From Streptomyces sp. NBC_01381 (lineage in GTDB: Bacteria; Actinomycetota; Actinomycetes; Streptomycetales; Streptomycetaceae), in NCBI RefSeq assembly GCF_026340305.1, contig NZ_JAPEPI010000002.1:3534001-3598000 (forward strand): 64,000 nt of DNA. Reading direction: 5' to 3'. Made by a program: the position numbers and the translations under genes. The notes beneath the pieces were generated by a model. It was given only the letters and a program-made list of their open reading frames with translations. It did no database searches and had not been told where the DNA came from. Of this stretch, positions 20,303 through 31,482 are shown piece after piece (positions within the stretch are counted from its first letter, which is position 1; each line of letters starts with the position of its first letter).

Positions 20303-20344
20303 TTCGCCAGGCGATAGTACGCCAGCTAACTATCGTCTGGCGAA
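20303..20344. promoter_or_regulatory. 42-bp inverted repeat, probable MarR operator
   Basis: The arms TTCGCCAGGCGATAGT and ACTATCGTCTGGCGAA match as an inverted repeat in 15 of 16 positions, around a 10-bp centre. It fills the 87-bp gap between the divergent amidohydrolase and MarR genes. MarR proteins normally bind such sites in their own divergent promoter regions, so autoregulation and control of the amidohydrolase are inferred. Confidence 0.8.
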
Positions 20345-20356
20345 TAGACTTCCGCC

Positions 20357-20884
20357 ATGAGCCAAGGTGAACCGAACGTGGTGGACGAAATCGTCGAGGA
20401 CTGGCGGCGGGAGAGGCCGGACCTCGAGGTGTCCGCGCTGGCAACCGTCGGCCGGCTGGCGTTCGTCGCCGAGAACATCGTCGCCCCGGTCGGGGAACGG
20501 GCAGTGGCGCGGCACGGCATCGCCAAGGGCGACTTCGACGTACTAGCGACGCTGCGGCGCACCGGCGCCCCATACGCCCTGAGCCCCTCCGTGCTCTCCG
20601 CGGAGTTGATGATGTCGCGGGCGGGAATGACGAAGCGTGTGGACCGCCTGGAGGAGGCCGGGTTGGTGGAGCGCACCCTCGACGCCGACGACCGCCGCAG
20701 CTTCCGGATCACTCTCACCGCAGAGGGCCGCCGCGTCGCCGACGCCGCCCTCACCGACCTCGCGGCCGACCTCTCGGTCCTGGTCTCCGAGCTCACCGAC
20801 ACGGAACGCGACGGCCTCGACCGTGCACTTCAGGCCCTGTTGCGCGTCGGCAGGGACCCGTCGGGCGAGCGCGGCGCGTCATGA
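20357..20884 (+). CDS. MarR family transcriptional regulator
   Basis: A 175-residue winged-helix regulator. N-terminal and C-terminal helices form the dimer interface; the HTH lies about residues 70-100 (LSPSVLSAELMMSRAGMTKR), followed by the wing with the conserved DADDRRSFRITLT. MarR proteins usually repress a divergent gene until a phenolic or other small ligand binds. Here the divergent target would be the amidohydrolase. The ATG lies 12 bp after the inverted repeat, so binding would block its own expression. The stop overlaps the end of a decayed regulator gene on the other strand. Confidence 0.9.
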   Translation: MSQGEPNVVDEIVEDWRRERPDLEVSALATVGRLAFVAENIVAPVGERAVARHGIAKGDFDVLATLRRTGAPYALSPSVLSAELMMSRAGMTKRVDRLEEAGLVERTLDADDRRSFRITLTAEGRRVADAALTDLAADLSVLVSELTDTERDGLDRALQALLRVGRDPSGERGAS

Positions 20885-21222
20885 CCGTGGCCAGCTGCCG
20901 GTGAGGCCGAGGCGGCTTGCGTGCACCGCTGTTTGGAAGCGTGAGTCGGCCTCCGACGCCGTCATCAACTCGGCGATCCGCCTGCGGTACGTCCGCAGGG
21001 GCATGCCGACGCGGCGCGCGCCCACGGCGTCGGTCACGCCGGCCGCGAGTGCACGCAGCGCGGCGAGCGATTGGGCGTCCAAGCCCTCGCGGTGATCGTG
21101 AACTCGCGGCCGCGCGCGTCACGTCGGCCGGCCAGGATCATCCCCCGGCGGTCGATGATGATCGTCTCGTGCGGCAGTGTCGCGGCACGGACGCGCGCCT
21201 GCCCGCCGGCGGCCGCGACGTC
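20879..21222 (-). pseudogene. Remnant of a LuxR/TrmB-type regulator
   Basis: Two short stretches in different minus-strand frames each resemble the C-terminal part of Streptomyces HTH regulators. One (about 21080-21222) contains LPHETIIIDRRGMILAGRRD and EFTITA, the end of the effector-like domain. The other (20879-21075) contains LDAQSLAALRALAAGVTDA and GMPLRTYRRRIAELM, the terminal HTH. The middle segment that normally joins them is missing and the frame changes, so this is a deleted, frameshifted remnant with no usable N-terminus. Confidence 0.65.
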
Positions 21223-21223
21223 G

Positions 21224-21346
21224 AACATGCCGGCCATCCCCGGCACCGGCTCGCCCGCACGCCTCGCCGAGAACATCGCTGCGGCCGGGCCGCGCCTGGA
21301 CGCCGCCGAGCTCGCGGAGCTGATGGCCCAAAACCGGACGCCATGA
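21224..21346 (+). pseudogene. C-terminal fragment of an aldo/keto reductase
   Basis: The last 40 codons before a stop read PAIPGTGSPARLAENIAAAG followed by LDAAELAELM, which matches the C-terminal cofactor-binding loop and last helix of aldo/keto reductases. No barrel or catalytic tetrad precedes it. The fragment abuts the regulator remnant, so a deletion probably removed the rest. Confidence 0.6.
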
Positions 21347-21437
21347 CGTGCCGCGCCCCTCAACTCTTCGCCCTGTCAGGGAAGTTAGGGGACCATGAGG
21401 CGTGAGTCAGTGTCGGTGACGCCTCGGGGGACAGAAC

Positions 21438-24400
21438 ATGGCATTGGAATTCCGCCTGCTCGGGCCGGTCGAAGCGCTGTGGGACGGCCGATCCCTGCGG
21501 GTGGGCGGGCCCAAGCCCCGTGCCCTGCTGGCCGCGCTGCTGCTGCGTGCAGGGCATGTCGTGCCTGCCGATGCGTTGGTGGACGTCGTATGGGGCGAGG
21601 AGCCGCCGGAGACGGCGAGGGCGCTGATCCAGACGTATGTCTCGGCGCTGCGGCGGGCCCTGCCGGAGGCGCGGCGTGGGGCGATCGAGACGCGGGCGCC
21701 GGGGTATGTGATCCGGCCCGATGCCGGTGCCGTGGACCTCGGGAGGTTCGAGGAGCTGGCCGTCGCCGGTCGGCGGGCCGCCGCGCAGGGGGACCACTCC
21801 GCCGCCGCCCGGCTGTTGCGTGACGCCCTCACTCTGTGGCGCGGTTCCGCGCTCGGCGGGGTCGGCGAGGTGCTGCGGAGCGAGGCGGTACGGCTCGACG
21901 AGGCCCGGCGGGCCGTGCTCGAAGAGCGCATCGCCGCCGAACTCGAATGCGGGGGGCGGGAGAGCGAGCTGATCACCGAGCTCAAGGGACTCGTCGGCGC
22001 CCACCCCACCAACGAGCGGCTGCGCGGGCAGCTCATGCTCGCCCTCTACCGGGTCGGGCGGCAGGCAGACGCCCTCGCGGTGTACGAGGACGGACGCGCC
22101 GTACTCGCCGAGGAACTCGGCATCGATCCCGGTCCCGAGCTCAGCCGGCGGCATGGATCGATCCTGCGGGCCGACCCTGTGCTGCTGCCCGCCGAGGACG
22201 GCGGTGCGGAGACCGGCGACGTCTCGGCGCCGAAGGTGCCCGCCACGCCCCGGTCCGTGTGCCTGCTGCCTCCCGCCATCAGGGACTTCACCGGGCGGAA
22301 GGCGGAAATCGCCGAGGTCGTCGACGGGCTCACCGCACCCCGGGACGCGACCTCCGTCGTGGTGGTGTCCGGGCCGGCCGGCGTCGGCAAGTCCGCCCTC
22401 GCGGTGAAGGCCGCCCACCTGGCCATGGAGGCCTTCCCCGACGGCCAGTTGTACGCCGAACTGCAGGGCACCGGCGGCCCCTTGCCGCCCGGCGACGTCC
22501 TCGGGCGGCTGCTGCGCGCGCTGGGCGCGGCGCCGCCCGAGCATGCCGATGAGCGCGCCGACCTCTTCCGCAGCCTCGTCGCGGGGCGCCGCCTCCTGCT
22601 GGTCCTCGACGACGCGGGCAGGGAGGCTCAGGTGCGGCCCCTGCTGCCGGGCAGCGCGGGCTGCGGCGTGCTCGTCACCTCGCGGGCCCGGCTCGGCGGC
22701 CTCGACGGGGCCCGGCGTACCGATCTCGCCGTCCTGGACGAGGTACGCAGCCTTGAGCTGCTGGCCCGGGTCACCGGCCCGCAGGGCGCGACAGACGATC
22801 CCGCGGAGGACGCCGCGGCCCGCCGCATCGTCACCCTGTGCGGCGGCCTGCCGTTGGCCCTGCGGATCGCCGGGGCCCGGCTGACCACCCGCAGGCACTG
22901 GACTCCCCGCGTCCTCGCCGACCGCCTGGAGGACGAGCGGCGGCGCCTCGACGAGCTGGCCGTCGGCGATCTGGAGGTGCGGGCCAGCCTGGGTCTCAGC
23001 TACGAGTCGCTCGATCACGACGCCCGCACGGCGCTGCGCCGCCTGGCCGTCCTCGGCCCCTGCGACACGGCCCCCTGGATGGTGGCGCTGCTCGTCGACG
23101 GGGCCGAGGACGAAGTGGAGGAGGTCCTTGAGCGGCTCGTCGACGCGCAGTTGCTGGACTGGACGGGGACCGACTCCGCGGGGCAGTCGCGCTATCGGGC
23201 CCACGATCTGGTGCGGGTGTACGCCGCGGAGCGCGCCGAGGCCGAGGATTCCGTCGAGGTGCGCACGGTGGCGGTGGGGCGTGCGCTGGCCGCCGGGCTG
23301 CGCCTGGTGGAGCGGGTCGCGGAGGAGGCGCCTTCGGGGGTGGTCGTACTGCGGCCCTATCTCGGAGGCTCGGCGAGCGTCAACCGGTCCGCCGGCGGGG
23401 CCAAGGCGGAGTGGGACGGCACCGGCACGCAAGGCAGCGGACCGGCGGCCGAGGTCGGGGCGGCGACCACGCGGCGGGCGCTCGCCGATCCGTTCGCCTG
23501 GTTCGAGGCCGAGGCCGACGCGCTCGCCACGGCCGTCGAGCGCGCGGCGGCTTTCGGCCTGCACACCCTCGCCTGTGCCGCCGCGACGGTGCTGTGCTCG
23601 TCGTCGTTCGCCGTCGGCAACCGCTTCGATGCCTGGTGGCGCAGCCATGACGCCGCTCTCGCCGCCGCCCGGCGCGCCGAGGACCGGGCCGGCGAGGCGC
23701 TGCTGCTCATCGGGCTGGGGCAACTGCGCTTCGAACAGGACCGGTACGCCGAGGCTCAGGACTACTTCCGGCAGGCCGAGCCCCTGTGCGCCGCCATAGG
23801 AGATCTGCACGGCCAGGCCGCCGCCCTCGCGGGTCTCGGCGGCAACTTGCGGGAACTGGGCCAACTGGCCGCCGCCGACGACGCGTTGGGCCGCGCCGTC
23901 GACGTCTTCCAGCGTCTGGGCGATGACGCGGGCATCGGTCTCTCCTGCCGGCTGCGTGGCTCCGTACGCATGGAACTCGGCGACCAAGGCGAGGCGTCGG
24001 CGCTCCTGGACGTATCACTGAGTGCCTACCGGAGCCTGGGCAGCCGGCGGGGCGAGGCACTGACGCTGCGCACGCTGAGCCTTGTGCACCGGTCGCTCGG
24101 GGCGTACGAGGAGGCTGAGGAGTACGCCGGGAGAGCCCTTGAGATCCTCGCGGGTCTCGGTGATCCGCTGATGGCGGCGTACGCCGAACGGGCCCGCGCC
24201 AAGGCCCGGTTGAGGCTGGGACGTACGCGCGAGGCGGAGGCGGAGTTGCTCGGTGCGCTCGACGTCTGCCGTGCGTACCGGGACCGTTTCGGCGAGGCGC
24301 TGACCCTGCGCACGCTCGGCGAGTGCGCCTTGGCCGACGGGCGGCACCACGAGGCGGAGAAGCGGCTCGCCGCCGCCGTGCGCCTGTGGGACGCATTGGA

Positions 24401-24545
24401 GTTGCGGCTGCCGCGGGCCCGCACGCTGCGCGATCTCGCCGCGGCCCGCGAGGCGTTGGGCGACGGGCGGGGTGCGGCGGCACTGCGTACGGAGGCGAAG
24501 TCCGTGTTCACGGAGTACGGCACGCGGGAGCGCGACGAACTGTAA
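21438..24545 (+). CDS. SARP/AfsR-type regulator (BTAD, NB-ARC, TPR)
   Basis: A 1035-residue regulator. Residues 1-95 are the OmpR-like winged helix (EFRLLGPVEALWDG, then RALLAALLLRAG). Residues 95-250 form the bacterial transcriptional activator domain. Residues about 285-560 form the NB-ARC ATPase with P-loop GPAGVGKSAL (about 312) and Walker B LLLVLDDAG. Residues about 740-1010 contain at least five TPR units with repeated GEALTLRTL segments. This is the AfsR architecture, which activates secondary metabolism and differentiation genes after phosphorylation. No biosynthetic cluster is visible next to it, so it may be a global rather than pathway regulator. A GGGGGACAG ribosome-binding site precedes the ATG; an imperfect GAGGCGT/ACGCCTC dyad lies at 21397-21425. 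Confidence 0.92.
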   Translation: MALEFRLLGPVEALWDGRSLRVGGPKPRALLAALLLRAGHVVPADALVDVVWGEEPPETARALIQTYVSALRRALPEARRGAIETRAPGYVIRPDAGAVDLGRFEELAVAGRRAAAQGDHSAAARLLRDALTLWRGSALGGVGEVLRSEAVRLDEARRAVLEERIAAELECGGRESELITELKGLVGAHPTNERLRGQLMLALYRVGRQADALAVYEDGRAVLAEELGIDPGPELSRRHGSILRADPVLLPAEDGGAETGDVSAPKVPATPRSVCLLPPAIRDFTGRKAEIAEVVDGLTAPRDATSVVVVSGPAGVGKSALAVKAAHLAMEAFPDGQLYAELQGTGGPLPPGDVLGRLLRALGAAPPEHADERADLFRSLVAGRRLLLVLDDAGREAQVRPLLPGSAGCGVLVTSRARLGGLDGARRTDLAVLDEVRSLELLARVTGPQGATDDPAEDAAARRIVTLCGGLPLALRIAGARLTTRRHWTPRVLADRLEDERRRLDELAVGDLEVRASLGLSYESLDHDARTALRRLAVLGPCDTAPWMVALLVDGAEDEVEEVLERLVDAQLLDWTGTDSAGQSRYRAHDLVRVYAAERAEAEDSVEVRTVAVGRALAAGLRLVERVAEEAPSGVVVLRPYLGGSASVNRSAGGAKAEWDGTGTQGSGPAAEVGAATTRRALADPFAWFEAEADALATAVERAAAFGLHTLACAAATVLCSSSFAVGNRFDAWWRSHDAALAAARRAEDRAGEALLLIGLGQLRFEQDRYAEAQDYFRQAEPLCAAIGDLHGQAAALAGLGGNLRELGQLAAADDALGRAVDVFQRLGDDAGIGLSCRLRGSVRMELGDQGEASALLDVSLSAYRSLGSRRGEALTLRTLSLVHRSLGAYEEAEEYAGRALEILAGLGDPLMAAYAERARAKARLRLGRTREAEAELLGALDVCRAYRDRFGEALTLRTLGECALADGRHHEAEKRLAAAVRLWDALELRLPRARTLRDLAAAREALGDGRGAAALRTEAKSVFTEYGTRERDEL

Positions 24546-24669
24546 GCCGCTGTGAGTCGTGTTGCCGAGGGCTTACAGGCAAGCTGCAGAAGCCCCGGCG
24601 AACCTTGGTGATGTCGGAGGGAAACAACAGCCGCCGGCACAACGGGGAATCAACGGGGAAGGACCACTG

Positions 24670-25410
24670 ATGTCCAGCTCGACGAACAGGACCACGGACA
24701 GCTCCACGGACGGCGTCATGGCCGGCTCGGCACTCGACTCGACCTTCCGGTCCAGGAAGGCGCCTGCTTATCGCCGCCCGGCGGTCGTGCTTCTGGCCAC
24801 CGCGGTCGCCGGCGTCGTCGCCGCGGGGTCGCTGACCGCGACCGCGTCGGCCGCACCGAGCCCTCTGCGCATGAACATCGTCAAGACGGCCACCATCGAG
24901 AAGGACAACCCGAAGCACAACCGCGAGAAGGGGAACAACTGCAACTTCTACAGCGGGTACTGGAAGCCCAGCGGCGACAACATCTGCAGCACGTCGACCG
25001 GCGGCGTGAAGTGGCGCTCCAACAACTGGTGCGCCGACTTCGTCCGCTACGTCTGGAAGAACTCCGGCGCCAAGACCAAGCACACCGACCCGTGGGCGGG
25101 CTCCTTCTACCGGGCCGCCAAGGCCGGCACCGGCAAGTGGCACAAGCGCGGCTCCTACGTCCCCAAGGCCGGTGACGCGGTGCTCTACGACTGGGACGGC
25201 GGCACGCCGAGCCTCGGCACCAACGGCTGGGACGTCGACCACGTCGGTGTCGTCATCCAGTACCGCAAGAGCGGGAAGAAGCTGACGACCATCGAGGGCA
25301 ACACCACGAAGACGTCGAGCGGCAGCGGCAAGGAAGGCGTCTTCAAGCGCACCCGGTACAACACCGAGCGCGGCGACGTCGTCGGCTACGTCTCGCCCGA
25401 AAGGCGATAA
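24670..25410 (+). CDS. Secreted CHAP-domain cell-wall hydrolase
   Basis: A 246-residue protein. A long N-terminal region (about 1-60) carries a twin-arginine-like or Sec signal with hydrophobic core VVLLATAVAGVVAAGSL, cleaved near ASA-AP. The CHAP domain follows (about 95-240): the catalytic Cys is in NNWCADFVRYVW and the His in WDVDHVGVV, with a later GNT motif. CHAP enzymes cleave peptidoglycan cross-links as amidases or endopeptidases. The ATG has a GGGAAGGA ribosome-binding site. A VanX-like dipeptidase gene follows after a strong terminator, so the two cell-wall genes are neighbours but probably separate transcripts. Confidence 0.88.
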   Translation: MSSSTNRTTDSSTDGVMAGSALDSTFRSRKAPAYRRPAVVLLATAVAGVVAAGSLTATASAAPSPLRMNIVKTATIEKDNPKHNREKGNNCNFYSGYWKPSGDNICSTSTGGVKWRSNNWCADFVRYVWKNSGAKTKHTDPWAGSFYRAAKAGTGKWHKRGSYVPKAGDAVLYDWDGGTPSLGTNGWDVDHVGVVIQYRKSGKKLTTIEGNTTKTSSGSGKEGVFKRTRYNTERGDVVGYVSPERR

Positions 25411-25451
25411 CGCCCACCACCTGCCGACCAGGACCACCGCCCGACGGGGGC

Positions 25452-25489
25452 GCCCCGGAGAGAGTGCCGCACCAGCCTCTCTCCGGGGC
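25452..25489. terminator. Perfect 13-bp hairpin after the CHAP gene
   Basis: GCCCCGGAGAGAG pairs perfectly with CTCTCTCCGGGGC across a 12-nt loop, about 40 bp after the CHAP stop codon and 75 bp before the next start. It fits a Rho-independent terminator without a T-run. Confidence 0.8.
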
Positions 25490-25564
25490 CGGGCGCGTGT
25501 GCCGCCACCGGCACTTCCCGCACGCAGGACGACGTATGACAACGCATGACGACGAAGGAATGCC

Positions 25565-26209
25565 ATGGCCCCGATCATCCTCATGAACGCACCCGAAGTG
25601 GCCCACATCTCCGTCGTCGAGTGTGGTGAACTCCTCGTCGACCTGCGGGAGTTGTCCCTCCTCGAAGTGGACCCACGACAGGCGGATCCGGACGGTGCGT
25701 ATGCCATGGTCCGCGAGGGGGTCGCCCTGCGCCTCGAAAGGGCGGCACGCCTGCTGCCCGACGGGCTGCGGCTGCTGGTCACCGAGGGGTACCGGCCCCT
25801 CGCCCTGCAGACCCGCTACTTCTACGAGTGCGCGGCCGAGTTGCGCCGCGCCAACCCGGACTGGCCGGACGACCACCTGCGCACCCAGACCAGCCGTTCG
25901 CTGGCGCCGCCCGAGATAGGGCCGCACGTCGCCGGTGCCGCCGTCGACCTCACCCTGTGCACCACGGACGGCGAAGAACTCGACCTCGGCACACCGGTCG
26001 ACGCCAGCCCGGAGGCGAGTGACGGAGCCTGCTACACCGACGCCCCGAACATCTCCGGCCAAGTACGCCGCAACCGGCTCGCCCTGTGCGCGGCGCTCAC
26101 CACCGCGGGACTGATCAACTACCCGACGGAATGGTGGCATTGGTCCTACGGCGACCGCTACTGGGCGCTACTGACGGGAGCCCCTGCCGCACGGTACGGG
26201 CCCATGTGA
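25565..26209 (+). CDS. VanX-like D-alanyl-D-alanine dipeptidase (M15D)
   Basis: A 214-residue zinc peptidase of family M15. Zinc ligands are in the SxHxxGxAxD-like motif GPHVAGAAVDLTL (His and Asp). The catalytic Glu and third ligand His are in PTEWWHWSYGD near the C-terminus. The conserved substrate-binding Arg is in VTEGYRPLALQ. VanX-type enzymes hydrolyse D-Ala-D-Ala in the cytosol; without a vanA/vanH partner nearby this copy more likely acts in peptidoglycan turnover than in glycopeptide resistance. The ATG is preceded by AAGGAA. No signal peptide is seen. Confidence 0.9.
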   Translation: MAPIILMNAPEVAHISVVECGELLVDLRELSLLEVDPRQADPDGAYAMVREGVALRLERAARLLPDGLRLLVTEGYRPLALQTRYFYECAAELRRANPDWPDDHLRTQTSRSLAPPEIGPHVAGAAVDLTLCTTDGEELDLGTPVDASPEASDGACYTDAPNISGQVRRNRLALCAALTTAGLINYPTEWWHWSYGDRYWALLTGAPAARYGPM

Positions 26210-26231
26210 CACAGCTGTGATCGGGGGACAC

Positions 26232-27206
26232 ATGCTGCGCATTCATTTCACCGGCCCGGACCTCGCCAGGACACGGGTGGCGAGCGGGCCGGCTCTGATG
26301 TGGGAAACCGTACTGAGCACTCACTGGCTCCGGGACGGCTGCGCCGGACTCCTCGGCATGTGGTGGCGAGGGCGGGTGCGGCCCGACCTGACGCCGCGTG
26401 CCCGGGCGCTGGCCGAACTGATCCCGAAGCAGGGCTACTTCCCGGATTTCCTGACACCGCACACCGTCACCCTGTGCCTCGCCGAGGCGGTGGAGCCCGT
26501 CCTGCTCACCCCCAGGAACGAGGTGCGCGACGACCTCGAACTCCTCGCCACCGGACGGCCGTTGTCGCCGTGGGCGCGCGACCTGCATCGAGGCCTCGCC
26601 CCGGCGCTCGACCGCCTCGGCCTGTCCTTCCAGGACTACCAGCGGATCGCGATCACACCGTTCCTCAGCAGCATCCTGACGCACACCGCACGGGAGCGAG
26701 CGCGGGCCGGCCAGCTCCTCGCCACCGGCGGGGTGGAGGCGCTGCTCCGCGGCCTGTCCCCGTCCGCACGGTGGTGCGCGCCTGCCCTCGACATCGACTA
26801 TCCGGTGGACCGCGACCTGCACCTGGACGGACGCGGCCTGCTCCTCGTGCCCTCCTACTTCTGCCGTTGCCACCCGGTGACCCTGGTGCGACAGGGGGAG
26901 GGGGTCCCGGTCCTGCTGTACCCCCTCGGCCATGAACCGTGGGACTCCCGGGCGGCGGACGACGGGAGCGACACCCTCGCCGACCTGGTGGGGTGCAGCC
27001 GTGCCGCGGTCCTTGAGGCGGCCGACGCCTGCCGGCAGAGCAACACGAGCCAGCTCGCCCGCCGCGCGGGCCTGCGCCTTTCATCGGCCAGCGAGCACCT
27101 CACCGTGCTGCGTCGCGCCGGGCTGATCGTCAGCTCCCGCGACGGCAACAGCGTGCTCCACGAGGTCACCCCGCTCGGTGCCAGCCTGCTCCACCGGCAT
27201 GTGTGA
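26232..27206 (+). CDS. ArsR-like winged-helix transcriptional regulator
   Basis: A 324-residue protein with an unassigned N-terminal domain of about 245 residues (MLRIHFTGPDLARTRVASGP, a start pattern shared by many Streptomyces ArsR-type regulators) and a C-terminal winged helix (about 250-320: SNTSQLARRAGLRLSSASEH then LRRAGLIVSSRDG). The ligand is unknown and no metal-binding Cys pair is evident. The ATG at 26232 follows a GGGGGA ribosome-binding site; a GTG 15 bp upstream lacks one. It begins 22 bp after the dipeptidase gene and may be cotranscribed with it. Confidence 0.85.
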   Translation: MLRIHFTGPDLARTRVASGPALMWETVLSTHWLRDGCAGLLGMWWRGRVRPDLTPRARALAELIPKQGYFPDFLTPHTVTLCLAEAVEPVLLTPRNEVRDDLELLATGRPLSPWARDLHRGLAPALDRLGLSFQDYQRIAITPFLSSILTHTARERARAGQLLATGGVEALLRGLSPSARWCAPALDIDYPVDRDLHLDGRGLLLVPSYFCRCHPVTLVRQGEGVPVLLYPLGHEPWDSRAADDGSDTLADLVGCSRAAVLEAADACRQSNTSQLARRAGLRLSSASEHLTVLRRAGLIVSSRDGNSVLHEVTPLGASLLHRHV

Positions 27207-27222
27207 CGACACGGGGGGCCTC

Positions 27223-27251
27223 TTGACCCCTGGGGGCCCAGCCATTAGGTT
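27223..27251 (+). promoter_or_regulatory. Predicted promoter of the xanthine dehydrogenase operon
   Basis: TTGACC and TAGGTT separated by exactly 17 bp, a good vegetative promoter. The spacer holds the palindrome TGGGGGCCCA, which could bind a regulator. Transcription would begin near 27258, giving a leader of about 315 nt before xdhA. Confidence 0.65.
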
Positions 27252-27295
27252 GCGGTGGCCATCGACCTGAACTGCCGAAAGGGGGCGACCAGCGG

Positions 27296-27373
27296 ATGAA
27301 CACCAGCTCTGATCTCGGTCGCCTCGCCCAGTGCACGGTCTGGGTTCCGGGCCGGATCGCGCACGGCTGCTGA
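27296..27373 (+). CDS. Possible 25-codon leader peptide upstream of xdhA
   Basis: An ATG at 27296 with an upstream GGGGG ribosome-binding site opens a 25-codon frame (beginning MNTSSDLGRL and ending HGC) within the 367-bp gap between the ArsR-like gene and xdhA. I do not recognise the peptide. It would be translated from the predicted xdh promoter and could be a leader peptide or a chance frame. The rest of the gap (27374-27573) shows no other gene; its base composition is less GC-rich than the surroundings. Confidence 0.25.
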   Translation: MNTSSDLGRLAQCTVWVPGRIAHGC

Positions 27374-27573
27374 ATACGCCGTTCTGATGTGCCCGTCCGC
27401 GGCGCATTCCGGGTTTCCCGTCACCACTTCTCGGCACGCATCTGTTGTGTGCCGTTCTGCGCCCGCTTCTCGCGCGTGGCGCCTCAGAACGCAGAAATCT
27501 GAACACAGAAAGCTGCCTGAAAATTGGCGAACATGATGAATCGACCGATCGCGCACCGAATCGAAGGCCCGTC

Positions 27574-29039
27574 ATGGTAGCGGCGCGTATCACCGTCAAT
27601 GGGACAGAAGCCCCGATTTCACCGGTCGCGCCCCACACCACGGCGCTGGATTTTCTGCGCGAGCGTGGGCTCACCGGCACCAAGGAAGGCTGCGCCGAGG
27701 GTGAATGCGGCGCCTGCTCGATCCTGGTGGCCCGTCCCGGCGTGAACAAGCCCACCGACTGGGTGGCGGTCAACGCCTGCCTGGTCCCGGCCGCGGCCCT
27801 CGACGGCCAGGAGATCATCACCTCCGAAGGCCTCGCCACCGCCGGCGAACCCGGCGCACCGCCCGCACTGCACCCCGTGCAGGAGGAGATGGCGGCCCGC
27901 GGCGGTTCCCAATGCGGCTACTGCACACCGGGGTTCATCTGCAGCATGGCCGCCGAGTACTACCGCCCCGACCGCTGCGCGCACGCGGACCCGGCCGGCG
28001 GCACCGACGTCGACGCCGAGCACGGTCCCAACGGCTTCGATCTGCACGCGCTGAGCGGAAACCTGTGCCGCTGCACCGGCTATCGCCCGATTCGCGATGC
28101 CGCTTTCGCCGTCGGTACGCCCACCGACGAGGACCAGTTGGCCCGGCGTCGCGAGCAGTCACCGCCCGCACCGGTCGCCACCGAATACACCCAGGACGAC
28201 AGGGCGTTCCTGCGGCCGGGCACCCTGGCCGAAGTGCTGCGGCTGCTGCGCGAGAGGCCCGACGCGGTGGTGGTCGCCGGCTCCACCGACTGGGGCGTGG
28301 AGGTCAACATCCGCTCCCGCCGGGCGGATTGCGTGGTCGCCGTCGACCGGCTGCCCGAACTGCGGGAGCTGCGCGTCGAATCCGGCCACATCGAGATCGG
28401 GGCGGCGCAGACGCTCACCGAGATCGAACGCCGACTCGACGGCCGGGTCCCCCTGTTGGCGGAGCTGTTCCCGCAGTTCGCATCCCGGCTCATCCGCAAC
28501 AGCGCGACCCTCGGCGGGAACCTGGGTACCGGCTCCCCGATCGGCGACAGCCCGCCGGTGCTGCTCGCGCTGGATGCGTCGGTGGTGCTCGCCGACGCCG
28601 ACGGTGAACGCGAGGTCCCGCTGTCCGACTACTTCACCGGCTACCGGCAGAGCGTGCGCCGTCCCGGCGAGCTGATCCGCGCGGTGCGCGTCCCGCTGCC
28701 GCTGTCGCCGGTCGTGGCCTTCCACAAGATCGCCAAGCGGCGCTTCGACGACATCTCCAGCGTGGCGGTCGCTTTCGCGCTCGACATCGAGGACGGGATC
28801 GTACGCAAGGCACGCATCGGCCTCGGCGGTGTGGCCGCCACCCCGATCCGCGCCCGTGCCGTCGAGGCGGCCCTGGAGGGCGAGCCGTGGGCGGCGGAGA
28901 CGGTCGAGGCCGCGGCCCAGGTGCTGCGGTCCCAGGGCACGCCCATGGACGATCACCGCGCAAGCGCCGCCTACCGCTCCGCGATGCTCGGCCAGAGCCT
29001 GCTGAAGCTGTACGCACAGAACACCGAGGGTGTGTCGTC

Positions 29040-29043
<4 letters not shown>
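27574..29043 (+). CDS. xdhA: Xanthine dehydrogenase small subunit (2Fe-2S and FAD domains)
   Basis: A 489-residue subunit. Residues 1-90 are the plant-type ferredoxin domain with ligands in CAEGECGACS. Residues 95-180 hold the second 2Fe-2S cluster (SQCGYCTPGFICS and NLCRCTGYRP). Residues about 215-490 form the FAD-binding domain of the molybdenum hydroxylase family (VVVAGSTDWG and RNSATLGGNLGTGSPIGD). It passes electrons from the molybdenum centre to NAD+. The ATG at 27574, with a GAAGG ribosome-binding site, matches the family N-terminus (VAARITVNG), although the frame is open further upstream. The stop overlaps the xdhB start. Confidence 0.93.
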
Positions 29044-31481
<2,438 letters not shown>

Positions 31482-31482
31482 C

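Noticed and set aside
21360..23987. An 875-codon open frame antisense to the SARP regulator
   Set aside because: The plus-strand SARP-NB-ARC-TPR protein explains the coding signal completely.
24560..24669. Possible c-di-AMP riboswitch upstream of the CHAP hydrolase gene
   Set aside because: Streptomyces cell-wall hydrolase genes often carry one, but the 124-bp gap is short and I could not identify the conserved core of that riboswitch.
25565..26209. Glycopeptide resistance gene (vanX)
   Set aside because: The enzyme family fits, but no vanH, vanA or VanRS genes are adjacent, so a resistance role is not supported.
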